NCBI GenBank assembly: GCA_965232255.1
Contig: OZ246962.1
Location: 2,790,001 to 2,854,000, forward strand
DNA length: 64,000 nt
Reading direction: 5' to 3'
Source of the DNA: Endozoicomonas sp965232255
GTDB lineage: Bacteria; Pseudomonadota; Gammaproteobacteria; Pseudomonadales; Endozoicomonadaceae
The translations under genes were made by a program, and so were the position numbers. Under the pieces are notes generated by a model that was given only the letters and a program-made list of their open reading frames with translations, made no database searches and was not told the DNA's origin. Shown piece after piece: positions 8,112-17,627 of this stretch. Each line of letters opens with the position of its first letter. Positions within the stretch are counted from its first letter, which is position 1.

Positions 8112-9200
8112 TCAGTCCCTGGCTTCGAAATCAATACGCGGATCAACGGCCATATACGTCAGATCGCCGATGAGTTTGATCACCATACCCAGCAAGGTGA
8201 AGATGTAAAGAGAGCCAAACACCACTGGGTAATCCCGATTAATGGCCGCCTCGTAGCCCAGCAGCCCGAGTCCATCCAGGGAAAAGATGATCTCGATCAG
8301 CAGGGAGCTGGTGAACAAAATACCAATCAGCGCTGCCGGAAAACCGGAGATCACCAACAACATGGCATTGCGAAAAATATGACCGTACAACACCCGACGC
8401 TCATCCAGTCCCTTGGCGCGCGCTGTTTGCACATACTGTTTGTGAATCTCATCGAGAAATGAGTTTTTGGTCAGCATGGTCAGCGTGGCAAAACCACTGA
8501 TCACCATGCAAGTAACAGGCAGCACCATATGCCAGATATAATCCTTGATCTGACCAAAGAAGCTGAGCTGGTCAAAGTTATCGGATACCAGCCCGCGCAA
8601 GGGAAAGACATTCCAGTAACTGCCACCGGCAAACAGCACGATCAGCAAAATGGCCAGCAGGAAACTTGGGATAGCGTAACCGGTGGTGATCAGGGCGCTA
8701 GACCAGATATCAAACCGACTGCCGTGTTTCAGTGCCTTGCGAATGCCCAACGGAATGGAGATCAGGTAGATGATCAAGGTGCTCCATAGCCCGAGGGAAA
8801 TGGACACAGGAAGCTTTTCCCTGATCAGGTCAATGACTTTGGCATCGCGAAAAAACGAGTCGCCAAAATCCAGCGTCAGGTAGCTGCGGATCATCTGTAC
8901 AAACCGCTCATGGGCTGGCTTATCAAAGCCGTAGAGCTTCTCGATATCTTTAATCAACTCCGGGTCAAGGCCGCGCCGACCGCGATACTCGCCGCTTTCG
9001 TCCAGAGTGCTTTGCTGGATATCGCCGGCACTGGAACCGCTGATCCGGCTGGTGGCGTTCACGTCAAAGCCCTCCAGCCGGGCAATCATTTGCTCAACCG
9101 GGCCGCCTGGCGCCACCTGGATAATGGCGAAGTTGACCAGCATGATGCCGAACAGTGTGGGGATCATCAGCAAGAGACGACGCAAGATGTAACTGCTCAT
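8112..9200 (-). CDS. yejB: Peptide ABC transporter permease YejB
   Basis: A 362-residue permease and partner of YejE in the membrane channel. It matches E. coli YejB closely: N-terminal segment RRLLLMIPTLFGIMLVNFAI, a periplasmic insertion with RGRRGLDPELI, the TM core from about residue 135, the EAA loop near ARAKGLDERRVL and the C-terminal VDPRIDFEARD. It is followed after one base by yejE and preceded by the third yejA paralogue with a 73-bp gap. Confidence 0.95.
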   Translation of the reverse strand: MSSYILRRLLLMIPTLFGIMLVNFAIIQVAPGGPVEQMIARLEGFDVNATSRISGSSAGDIQQSTLDESGEYRGRRGLDPELIKDIEKLYGFDKPAHERFVQMIRSYLTLDFGDSFFRDAKVIDLIREKLPVSISLGLWSTLIIYLISIPLGIRKALKHGSRFDIWSSALITTGYAIPSFLLAILLIVLFAGGSYWNVFPLRGLVSDNFDQLSFFGQIKDYIWHMVLPVTCMVISGFATLTMLTKNSFLDEIHKQYVQTARAKGLDERRVLYGHIFRNAMLLVISGFPAALIGILFTSSLLIEIIFSLDGLGLLGYEAAINRDYPVVFGSLYIFTLLGMVIKLIGDLTYMAVDPRIDFEARD

Positions 9201-9273
9201 GGGCAGATCCTGGTCAAAGGTTGTTGTCGTGTCTTATCAGACATGGCTCACTCCGGATTAAGGATGAACATCG

Positions 9274-11235
9274 TTACGCGCGTTTTTTGCGTCGCCAAAA
9301 CCAGACGGCGACCAGCGCCAGCAACACGCCGGTGGCATATAACCAAGAACTGTCGTTTTTCTGGACTGGCTTGTCGGATGCCCCGGTGTCGGCCGATGCG
9401 GTTTCATCGATCCACCAGGTGAAAATGTCAGTGTTGTATAAGGGTTCTGATTCCGGGCGCACCAGCTTGCTGGCGTAAGCGATCCGATCGTAAGGGTAGT
9501 ACCACTGGGGGATTAAATAGTTGCCCCAGAGAAGCACCCGGTCGAGTGCCTTGACGGCGGTGGTCAGCTCTTCGCGGCTGTTGGCGTTAATCACATGGCC
9601 AATCATGGCATCAACCACTGGATCATTAATGCCCATATAGTTGCGACTGCCCCTGGTGTTCGCTGCCGCACTGCCCCAGAAGCCGGCCTGCTCATTGCCC
9701 GGCGAAGCGGACTGACCGTAGCCAGTGGCAATCATGTCGTAGTCAAAGTTGCGGATGCGCTGGATGTACTGGGAGATATCAACGGTGCGAATATTAAGTT
9801 CAATGCCCATTTGTTCAAGATTTTTCTTAAACGGCAGGGCAACCCGCTCCATGGACGCTTGATGCAGCAGTAACTCAATTCTGAACGGTTCACCCTGAGC
9901 ATTGACCAGCTTGTTATTGTGCAATGTCCAGCCAGCGTTTTGCAGCAGTCTCAGCGCTTTATGCAACTGCGGGCGTATATTACCTGAGCCATCGGTTTCG
10001 GGCAGCGTGTAGGCGTCAGTAAATAACGCTTCAGGCAACTGGTCACGCCAAGGTTCCAGCAGCTGCAGTTCATCGCCTGCAGGAATGCCGGAGGCTTCCA
10101 TTCCGGAGTTGTTGAAATAGCTTGTACTGCGCACATAGCTATCGTGAAACAGGTTGCGGTTCAGCCATTCAAAGTCCATGGCGTAGCCCAGTGCTGCGCG
10201 TACTTCAGGGTTGTGAAATTTTTTCTGGCGCAGGTTAAAAGCAAATCCCTGGATGGGGGCCGGGTTGCGAGTGAGTACGGTATCCAGAATCAGCTCGCCG
10301 TTGTATACCGCCGGCACGTCATAGGCAGTAGCCCAGTTTTTTGCCACGTTTTCAAAGCGCAGATCATATTCCCCGGCTTTCAGGGCTTGCAGGGCGACAT
10401 GCTCATCGCGGTAGTAATCGTAACTGACCTGGTCAAAGTTATAGCGACCCACGTTAACCGGCAAGTCTTTGCCCCAGTAGTCCGGTACGCGCTCAAATAT
10501 AATACGTCGTCCGCCGTCAACTTGTTGCACCTTGTACGGCCCACTGCCCAGGGGAATTTGTTGTGAAGCGGCGGCGAAATCATTTTCCTGACGCTCCCAG
10601 AAGTGCCTGGGTAGTACTGGCAGCTCCGCCAGAATATAAGGCAGCTCCCGGTTATTGCCGTTTTTGAATGCAAAACGTACCCGGTGGTCGTCCAGGACAG
10701 CGACGTCAGCTACATCGGCGTAGTAGCTGCGATAAAACGGATGGCCTTGGCTGGTCAGCAGGTCAAAGGTGTACTTGACGTCTTTTGCCGTGATTGGCTG
10801 GCCATCATGGAAACGCGCTTGTGGATTGAGATTAAAGGTGATGCTGGTGTTGTCAGGGGCGCGTTCTGCTGACTCGGCAATCAGCGGGTAGAGAGAGAAT
10901 GGCTCATCGCGACTCTGGGTCATCAGCGTGTCGTATATCAGACTGATGCCGGCCACCGGCGTGCCTCTGTTGGTGTAGGGATTAAGGCTGTCGAAGGTGC
11001 CGCTGGCGGCCATGCGCAGTTCGCCGCCTTTGGGTGCCTCGGGATTAACATAGGCAAAATGCTGAAAGGGTTTGCCGCCCTGCCCGTAGCGATTATCGCC
11101 ATGAATGGCCAGTGCTGTTTCTATTTGTGCATTTGTCATCGCCGTGTCAGCAAAAGACGCGCCAGAAAAGCATAAGGTCATTGCCAGGTTTAGAATTGTC
11201 AGTAGTTTGCCAGAGTCAGGAATCGATACTGTCAT
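9274..11235 (-). CDS. yejA: YejA-like peptide-binding protein (third copy, with C-terminal membrane anchor)
   Basis: A 653-residue periplasmic solute-binding protein of the SBP_bac_5 family. An N-terminal signal sequence ends near ASFADT. The conserved segments HFAYVNPEAPKGGELR, ARFHDGQPITAKDVKYTF and LPVNVGRYNFDQVSYDYYRD mark the YejA subfamily. Unlike its two neighbours, it has a C-terminal tail with a hydrophobic segment (WLYATGVLLALVAVWFW) and a basic end RRKKRA, so it is probably held in the inner membrane rather than free in the periplasm. The tail looks like a sorting or anchor tail but lacks the Gly-Gly of GlyGly-CTERM. The start is the ATG at 11233-11235; a GTG two codons earlier is less likely. 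Confidence 0.9.
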   Translation of the reverse strand: MTVSIPDSGKLLTILNLAMTLCFSGASFADTAMTNAQIETALAIHGDNRYGQGGKPFQHFAYVNPEAPKGGELRMAASGTFDSLNPYTNRGTPVAGISLIYDTLMTQSRDEPFSLYPLIAESAERAPDNTSITFNLNPQARFHDGQPITAKDVKYTFDLLTSQGHPFYRSYYADVADVAVLDDHRVRFAFKNGNNRELPYILAELPVLPRHFWERQENDFAAASQQIPLGSGPYKVQQVDGGRRIIFERVPDYWGKDLPVNVGRYNFDQVSYDYYRDEHVALQALKAGEYDLRFENVAKNWATAYDVPAVYNGELILDTVLTRNPAPIQGFAFNLRQKKFHNPEVRAALGYAMDFEWLNRNLFHDSYVRSTSYFNNSGMEASGIPAGDELQLLEPWRDQLPEALFTDAYTLPETDGSGNIRPQLHKALRLLQNAGWTLHNNKLVNAQGEPFRIELLLHQASMERVALPFKKNLEQMGIELNIRTVDISQYIQRIRNFDYDMIATGYGQSASPGNEQAGFWGSAAANTRGSRNYMGINDPVVDAMIGHVINANSREELTTAVKALDRVLLWGNYLIPQWYYPYDRIAYASKLVRPESEPLYNTDIFTWWIDETASADTGASDKPVQKNDSSWLYATGVLLALVAVWFWRRKKRA

Positions 11236-11330
11236 ATGCACCAGTTAATTACTTGAAGCGGTTGTATTTACAAGCAGCGATGTGCATAGATTAACCACGT
11301 ATTGCCGTTCAGCGCTAGTCCTGCACGATA

Positions 11331-13118
11331 TTATCGTGTGCGCCACCAGGTACTCAGCCCATCAGTGTACGGCGGCGAAATGGTGGGATGTCCAAGGCCG
11401 GGGTGATACACCATGGGCCAGTAGGGCAGATACCATAGGGGAATCACGGCGTAGTGCCAAAGCACAATGCGATCGATGGCCCGGGTATGGAGAATCAGTT
11501 CGGCACGGGTTTCGGCCTTGATGGCCTGGTCGATCAGGTAATCCAGCGCTGGGAGTCTGATGCCAGAGAGATTCTGACCGGCTTCGGCACTGACGCTACC
11601 CCAGAAGTTTTTCAGCTCGGTGCCCGGCGTGATGCCCGGGTAGAAGCCATGGCTGATCATATCAAAGTCAAACTGTCGCAGGCGGTTGATGTATTGGGCG
11701 GTATCGACGGTATTGATTGTGGCAAGGATACCCAACTGACGCAGGTTGCGAGCAAAAGGCACGGCGAAGCGTTCGTGTTCGGGGTTGTTCAACAGAATTT
11801 CAAAACGTAACGGTTTGCCATGCGCATCTTTAAGTGTTTTTTGTTCATAGTGAAAACCAGCCTGTTTCAGCAGTCTGAAAGCACGCACCTTGTTATCACG
11901 CCAGTTTCCTGTACCGTCGCTGAGGGGCGGCTGCCAGGCGCTGGTAAACAGCTCTGGCGGTAACTGCGCCTGCCAGGGCGCCAGCAAAGTCCGCTCTTTG
12001 ATGCCTGACAGCCCGGTAGCGCCCAAGTCGGAGTTGGCAAACAGGCTGCGTGGCTGGTGGTACATCCCAAAAAACAGGTGCTCATTCAGCCAGTTAAAAT
12101 CCAGTGCCAGGGCAATTGCCTGGCGTACTTCCCGCTGGGCAAACACCGGCTTGCGCAGGTTAAAGACCAAAGCGCGCATACCCACGCTCTGGTTGGCGAT
12201 TTTTTCCTGAATAAACGGCGATTGACCGGTTTTTTGTTGATAGGCGCTGGCCCAGTTTCTCGGGTTGGCGTCAATACGCAGGTCATACTCACCTCGTTTG
12301 AACGCTTCCAGTGCCACGGCATCGTCACGGTAGTAGTCGGTTCTGACCCGATCGAAATTGTGTCGTCCCCGATTAACCGGCAGATTGGCAGCCCAATAGT
12401 CCGCTACTCGTTCATAACTGACAAAATGACCAGGGCTGAATGTCTGGATGCGATACGGGCCGCTGGCCAGTGGTGGTTTGAGCGTGGCGCGAAACAGATC
12501 ATTGTCCGGTTGTGTCCAGTAGTGAGCTGGTAATACGCGTAATTGCGACAGGCGCAACACCAGACTTTTCGCTGGTGGCCCGACAAACCGAAAACGCACT
12601 TTCTGCTCTGAAAGTGCTTCTACTTTTGCCACTTGGTTATACAAGTGCTGATAGTGTGGTGGCCCACGCTTTTGCAGCGACTCAAAGGTAAACACCACAT
12701 CGTGGGCGGTAATTGGCTGGCCATCATGGAAACGGGCTTTGGGGTTAAGATGATAGATGATCCAGCGAAAATCGTCCGGGTACTCCACGGCTTCAGCCAC
12801 TAGAGCGTAGACCGAATAGGGTTCATCGCCAGCCTTGAACATCAGCGGGTCGTAGAGAAAATAACTGCCATCAGCCCAGGTACCTTTGGCGGCAAACGTG
12901 TTGAAGGTGCTGAAGGTGCCGATTGCGCCCTTGCGCAGTGTGCCACCTTTGGGGGCATTGGGGTTGACGTAGGAGAAATGGCTGAAGTCTTTTGGGTATT
13001 TCAGTGTGCCGTGAAAGCTCAGGCCGTGGACGACAGTTGACTTTTGTTCAATAGGTACAGCCTGGGCGCTCCCCACCCAGAGCAGTGACAAGAGGAGAAA
13101 TCCTTTTCTCAACCCCAT
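11331..13118 (-). CDS. yejA: YejA-like peptide-binding protein (second copy)
   Basis: A 595-residue periplasmic binding protein with a signal peptide (MGLRKGFLLLSLLWVGSAQA, cleavage before VPIEQ). The YejA core is complete: HFSYVNPNAPKGGTLRKG, RFHDGQPITAHDVVFTFESL, LPVNRGRHNFDRVRTDYYRD and the C-terminal LWYLPYWP. It is clearly paralogous to the genes on both sides but diverged, which points to an old tandem duplication and different peptide preferences. It lies 16 bp after the first copy and 95 bp before the third. Confidence 0.9.
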   Translation of the reverse strand: MGLRKGFLLLSLLWVGSAQAVPIEQKSTVVHGLSFHGTLKYPKDFSHFSYVNPNAPKGGTLRKGAIGTFSTFNTFAAKGTWADGSYFLYDPLMFKAGDEPYSVYALVAEAVEYPDDFRWIIYHLNPKARFHDGQPITAHDVVFTFESLQKRGPPHYQHLYNQVAKVEALSEQKVRFRFVGPPAKSLVLRLSQLRVLPAHYWTQPDNDLFRATLKPPLASGPYRIQTFSPGHFVSYERVADYWAANLPVNRGRHNFDRVRTDYYRDDAVALEAFKRGEYDLRIDANPRNWASAYQQKTGQSPFIQEKIANQSVGMRALVFNLRKPVFAQREVRQAIALALDFNWLNEHLFFGMYHQPRSLFANSDLGATGLSGIKERTLLAPWQAQLPPELFTSAWQPPLSDGTGNWRDNKVRAFRLLKQAGFHYEQKTLKDAHGKPLRFEILLNNPEHERFAVPFARNLRQLGILATINTVDTAQYINRLRQFDFDMISHGFYPGITPGTELKNFWGSVSAEAGQNLSGIRLPALDYLIDQAIKAETRAELILHTRAIDRIVLWHYAVIPLWYLPYWPMVYHPGLGHPTISPPYTDGLSTWWRTR

Positions 13119-13134
13119 AATGTTCTTTCCTTTG

Positions 13135-14931
13135 TCACTCCGGCTGGTACCACCAGGTGCTCAAATCCAGTGCATAGGGAGCCGGATTAGCCGGATGTTG
13201 CAAGTGTTGTTTATGAACGATCAGCCAGTCGGGTCGGTACCACAGTGGCAGTACGTGGTGATTCCACAACAACACGCGGTCCATAGTTCTGGTCAGGGTC
13301 AGCAGTTCCTGGCGGGAACCAGCACGGGGAATCCGCTGTGTTAATGCATCGACCGCTCGCAGTTTCACTCCGGCCAGGTTTTTTGAGCCATGCAAGTCGG
13401 CAGTAGCCGAACCCCAGAGGCTGGCTTGTTCAGTACCGGGCGACGGCGTGTGGAGGAAAGTATGCAGAATAATATCGAAATCGTGGCTGCGCAGACGCTC
13501 AACGTATTGGGCGATGTCCACAGTGCGGATTTTCAGCTTGATTCCCATGGTTTGCAGAGTCTTCTGCATGGGCACAAATATACGTTCATGGTCTGCAGAC
13601 GACAGTAACACTTCCAGTTCCAGTGGGTTGCCGTGACGGTTAACCAATTGGTTTTGTCGGACCGACCAGCCACTTTGTTGCAATAGTGTCAGGGCTTTGC
13701 GCTTGCGCTCTCTTGGGGTTAACTCCTGTTCACTGCCAGGCGGTACCCAGGGCTGCGTCAGCGCCTCGCGGGGAAGTTCTGCTGACCAATAGGATAGTTG
13801 TGCCAGCTCCTGCTCAGAAGGTCGTCCTGAGGCGCCCAGTTCAGTGCCGGCAAAAACACTGTTAGCCCTGGAGTACATACCATGAAAGAGATTACGGTTC
13901 AGCCAGTGGAAATCCAGCGCGTAGCCAAGAGCCTGGCGTACTCTGGCATCAGCCAGCATCGGGCGCCGGGCGTTATAGGTGATGGTCATTGTTTGTGGAT
14001 TGCGATTATGCAACGAGGTGCGCAGCAGTTGATGCCTGGCCAGTGACTCATCCTGTAACTGGTTATGCCAAACTCTGGGGTCGCTGACGACTTTGAAATC
14101 GTACTCGCCTTTTTGTAGCGCTTCGAACAGCACACTGTTGTTGCGATAGTACTCGAAGCGGATGCGGTTAAAGTTGTGGCGTCCCCGGTTAACTGGTAGG
14201 TCGCGGGCCCAGTATTTTTCCACTCGGGCAAAAGTGATTGAGCGACCCGGCTCAATGTGCACTGGCCGGTACGGACCGCTGGTTACCGGTATTCTCATAC
14301 CGGGGGCGGCGAAGTCATGGGTTTGCCAGTAATGCTGGGCCAGAACAGGCATTTGCCCGAGAATCAGCGGTAGCTCCCGGTTATCGCCGTGCTTGAACCG
14401 GAACACAACCCGGTTGTTGCTGGTGACTTCAACCCGGTCAACGTCCTGGTAAAAGTGTCGGTAGAATGTTGAGCCTTTGGCTCGCAGCAGGTCAAAACTG
14501 TATTTGACGTCGTGTGCTGTTATTGGGGTGTTGTCGTGAAATCGGGCGTGCGGGTTGATGTAAAAGGCGACCCAGGTGTTATCCGGTGCCAGCTCGATGC
14601 TCTGGGCAATAAGACCGTACTTACTTAGCGGCTCGTCGCGGGATCTGGTCAGCAAGGTGTCGTACATCAGGTAACTGCCGACGGCAGGAGTGCCCCGGTC
14701 AATGTAAGGCACCAGGCTGTCAAAGTGGCCAATAAGACCCTGACGGAGATCGCCGCCTTTGGGCGCTCGCGGGTTTACATAGTCAAAATGCTGAAAATCC
14801 TCGGCGTACTTTGGGGCGCCGTAAAGACTGATGGCGTGCTTCAGTTCCGCTCGGCTATCGGTGGCTAACAGGGTTTGACCGAACAGCATGGCAGCAAACA
14901 GAGTAGGGAAGCAGAACCGTGTCAAGTGCAT
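13135..14931 (-). CDS. yejA: YejA-like peptide-binding protein (first copy)
   Basis: A 598-residue periplasmic binding protein, first of three tandem YejA paralogues. The signal sequence ends near ATDSRAEL. Core motifs include HFDYVNPRAPKGGDLRQG, ARFHDNTPITAHDVKYSFDLL and LPVNRGRHNFNRIRFEYYR. The gene begins only 37 bp after the mltD stop on the same strand, so it may be co-transcribed with mltD. Three binding proteins for one permease pair would widen the substrate range of the importer. Confidence 0.9.
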   Translation of the reverse strand: MHLTRFCFPTLFAAMLFGQTLLATDSRAELKHAISLYGAPKYAEDFQHFDYVNPRAPKGGDLRQGLIGHFDSLVPYIDRGTPAVGSYLMYDTLLTRSRDEPLSKYGLIAQSIELAPDNTWVAFYINPHARFHDNTPITAHDVKYSFDLLRAKGSTFYRHFYQDVDRVEVTSNNRVVFRFKHGDNRELPLILGQMPVLAQHYWQTHDFAAPGMRIPVTSGPYRPVHIEPGRSITFARVEKYWARDLPVNRGRHNFNRIRFEYYRNNSVLFEALQKGEYDFKVVSDPRVWHNQLQDESLARHQLLRTSLHNRNPQTMTITYNARRPMLADARVRQALGYALDFHWLNRNLFHGMYSRANSVFAGTELGASGRPSEQELAQLSYWSAELPREALTQPWVPPGSEQELTPRERKRKALTLLQQSGWSVRQNQLVNRHGNPLELEVLLSSADHERIFVPMQKTLQTMGIKLKIRTVDIAQYVERLRSHDFDIILHTFLHTPSPGTEQASLWGSATADLHGSKNLAGVKLRAVDALTQRIPRAGSRQELLTLTRTMDRVLLWNHHVLPLWYRPDWLIVHKQHLQHPANPAPYALDLSTWWYQPE

Positions 14932-14968
14932 ACCTCCCTCCCTAATTGTTGTGGCTATTTACCCATTG

Positions 14969-16606
14969 TCAGTAGTTTATGCGGGTTATGTTGACAAACA
15001 AGGTGACTAGCTGACCCGGATGGATATATCCCTCGTTCAGGTCTGTGTTCCAGTCCCGAATTTGATCGACATTGACGTTGAATTTTGAAGCAATTTTTGC
15101 CAGCGAGTCACCAGTGCGAACTTTATAGTTAACTTTTCTCATGACCGCGTGCTGTGTGCTCTTTTTCTTCCAGACAGCCAGTTTTTGATTGAGTTCCAGC
15201 TTGTCCCTCGGGGACATATCGTTCCAACGCGCCAGCTCATCAGGCTCGACACGGTATTTCCTGGCAACGCTCGAAATACTGTCGCCGGACTTGACCCGAT
15301 ACTCCACCTTGTAGCGGCCTGCCACTGGCTTGTCCTGTTTTGGGGCCAGGCGCTGGTCGGCACTCAGGGCATATGTCGTTGGCGCTTTGGCAGCCACGGG
15401 TATCAGCAAACTCTGGCCAACCCGGATAATGGAACTTTTTAGCTTGTTGACGTCTTTCAGCGCTTCAACGCTGGTATTGAAGCGCTGGGCAATCAGACTA
15501 AGATTGTCGCCTGTTGTAACGGCGTAGCGGTGCCAGGTCAGACGGTCCTCTGGAGACAGGGCAGCCAGTTCAGTGCGAAAGTGCTCGGCCTGCGCTACTG
15601 GCACGACCAGGTGATGAGGACCATTTGGTGGGGTGGACCAACGGTTCAGGCCTGGGTTGAGCCGATAAAGCTCGTCAATATCCACGTTCGCCAGCTGCGC
15701 TGCCTTGACCATATCAAGCTGGCTACCGATCTGTACTTTGGCGAAATAAGGCTTGTTGGGAACCGTTGGCAGCTTGATCCCGTACTGGGCCGGATTCCTG
15801 ACTATTTTGCCCAGCGCTATTAGCTTCGGCACGTAGGCAGTGGTTTCACTGGGCAGATCCAGAGCCCAGAAGCGAGTCGATTTGCCCTGTTCCTGGTTTT
15901 GGCGTACTGCCCGACTCACTCGCCCTGGGCCAGAGTTGAATGCAGCCAGGGCTAACTCCCAGTCGCCAAAGCGCTTATGCAGGTTTTGCAGGTAATCCAG
16001 CGCTGCTCGCGTTGAGAGCACAACATCACGACGACCGTCGTACCACCAATTCTGTTCCAGACCAAAATGCGCTCCCGTTTCTGGCATAAACTGCCACAGG
16101 CCAGAGGCTCCGGCATGGGAATAGGCAAAAGGATCAAAGCTGCTTTCCACAATGGGCATCAGAGCCAGTTCCAAGGGAACCTGGCGACCTTCGGCTTCCT
16201 TGACAATGAAGTAGAGGTAAGGCGCTGCGCGTTTGGCGATTTGGTTGAAATAGTATTGATGGCTTTTATACCAGTCCAGCTCGGCCCGGATACGACTGTT
16301 ATTCTGCTCCAGGTCCATGCCCATGCCCAGGCCAGACTGAATACGGAGCCATAAATCGTCAATGACCACCGGAGCTGCGGCAATGGGCTGTGCTTGCGGT
16401 TCTGCTAGTGGTTCCTCAATTGGGGTCGCAACTTCAGCAACCTGCTCAGCCCTGATTTCTTTTTTGTCGGAAAAAAGTATTGAGGAGTCCACCCATTGGC
16501 AACCTGATAACAATAGGGAGATGACTACGGTAGCCAGCGGGTGCTTGCGTGCAGAGGATCCAAGTCGCTTGTCTGCCTGGTTTTGTAGGTAGTGGGCTTT
16601 GATCAT
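14969..16606 (-). CDS. mltD: Membrane-bound lytic murein transglycosylase D, lipoprotein with three LysM domains
   Basis: A 545-residue enzyme that cleaves the glycan strands of peptidoglycan to give 1,6-anhydromuropeptides. A lipoprotein signal ends in the lipobox LLLSGC, giving outer-membrane anchoring. The SLT domain spans about residues 120-270, with the catalytic Glu in IVESSFDP, then SGLWQFMPETG and LAAFNSGPGRV. Three LysM peptidoglycan-binding modules follow, at about residues 355-400 (YAVTTGDNLSLIAQRF), 430-475 (YRVKSGDSISSVARKY) and 495-540 (YKVRTGDSLAKIASKF). It sits 41 bp downstream of gloB as in E. coli, and upstream of the yej importer, which could take up its products. Confidence 0.95.
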   Translation of the reverse strand: MIKAHYLQNQADKRLGSSARKHPLATVVISLLLSGCQWVDSSILFSDKKEIRAEQVAEVATPIEEPLAEPQAQPIAAAPVVIDDLWLRIQSGLGMGMDLEQNNSRIRAELDWYKSHQYYFNQIAKRAAPYLYFIVKEAEGRQVPLELALMPIVESSFDPFAYSHAGASGLWQFMPETGAHFGLEQNWWYDGRRDVVLSTRAALDYLQNLHKRFGDWELALAAFNSGPGRVSRAVRQNQEQGKSTRFWALDLPSETTAYVPKLIALGKIVRNPAQYGIKLPTVPNKPYFAKVQIGSQLDMVKAAQLANVDIDELYRLNPGLNRWSTPPNGPHHLVVPVAQAEHFRTELAALSPEDRLTWHRYAVTTGDNLSLIAQRFNTSVEALKDVNKLKSSIIRVGQSLLIPVAAKAPTTYALSADQRLAPKQDKPVAGRYKVEYRVKSGDSISSVARKYRVEPDELARWNDMSPRDKLELNQKLAVWKKKSTQHAVMRKVNYKVRTGDSLAKIASKFNVNVDQIRDWNTDLNEGYIHPGQLVTLFVNITRINY

Positions 16607-16647
16607 ATATCAGTTCTGAGTGTTATAAGCCGCCAATCTTACCGTTA

Positions 16648-17424
16648 TTAAAAATTATCCTTCCATGCCCGGATTGTTCCCAGAACCTGGGCGGGAGTGG
16701 CATTGGCGTCACATCCCCTGTTACGAGCTGCCTGAATGACCGCAGGTTGGTCAGATCGTAAAAACGGGTTAGTGGCCAGCTCCTGACTCAGGGTTGATGG
16801 CACAGTCGGTTGATTATTCGCGCGAAGTTTGGCGACATCTTGTGCTTGTTGTTGCAATATTGGATTGTCAGGCTCCACTGCCAGAGCGAATTGCAGATTA
16901 GCCAGCGTGTACTCATGGGCACAATAAACGCGCGTATTGCCCGGCAGGGCAGCCAGACGCGACAGGCTAGCGTACATCTGTTGTGCAGTGCCCTCAAACA
17001 ATCGACCGCAGCCACCAACAAACAGTGTGTCACCGCAAAAAAGAGCCGGATTATCACCGAACTCAGTGAAGTAAGCAATATGGTCCAAAGTATGGCCGGG
17101 CGTGGCCATAATAGTAAACCTAATGTCGTTTATATCGACGATATCGCCGTCTTTAACCGGGTGAGTGATGCCAGGGATGGCCGGGTTGTCCGGACCGTAC
17201 ACCGGGATGGAGCGATTACGGGTCAGCTCGGCAATACCGCCGGTGTGATCGTAGTGATGGTGGGTGATCAGGATGCCGGCCAGATTCAGCCCGTCGGCGG
17301 CCAGCCTTGCCTCTACTGCGGCGGCATCGCCCGGGTCAACCACCAGAACGTCCTTGCTCGTTGGTGTGTGCAGCATCCAGATGTAGTTGTCCTTAAGCGC
17401 GGGTATGGGAGATATTATCAACAT
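16648..17424 (-). CDS. gloB: Hydroxyacylglutathione hydrolase (glyoxalase II)
   Basis: A 258-residue metallo-beta-lactamase-fold enzyme that hydrolyses S-D-lactoylglutathione to D-lactate and glutathione, completing methylglyoxal detoxification. The dinuclear metal motif is ITHHHYDHTGG, followed by metal ligands in ATPGHTLDH, FCGDTLF and CAHEYT. The C-terminal substrate domain ends with LGTIRAWKDNF. The start is set at the ATG at 17422-17424 (MLIISPIPALKDNYIWML), which fits the family; 28 further in-frame codons upstream lack homology. The gene is divergent from the yafS-like gene and precedes mltD. Confidence 0.95.
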   Translation of the reverse strand: MLIISPIPALKDNYIWMLHTPTSKDVLVVDPGDAAAVEARLAADGLNLAGILITHHHYDHTGGIAELTRNRSIPVYGPDNPAIPGITHPVKDGDIVDINDIRFTIMATPGHTLDHIAYFTEFGDNPALFCGDTLFVGGCGRLFEGTAQQMYASLSRLAALPGNTRVYCAHEYTLANLQFALAVEPDNPILQQQAQDVAKLRANNQPTVPSTLSQELATNPFLRSDQPAVIQAARNRGCDANATPAQVLGTIRAWKDNF

Positions 17425-17627
17425 CGATCTGAATATCCTCAACGAATAATTATTTCTGTGTATACTCGGCGACGGGCAGATTAACATGATCTTCCAGGAA
17501 AAAAACACCGGTAGGTTTCCCTGGCGAATTGCTGCCCGCCACGCTGCCCTGTAGGGTAGTCGTTAAGTGATCATCGTTGGTGTGTTGGTGAGACTTACCG
17601 ACACTATTTAGTGGTACAAGCATTTGC

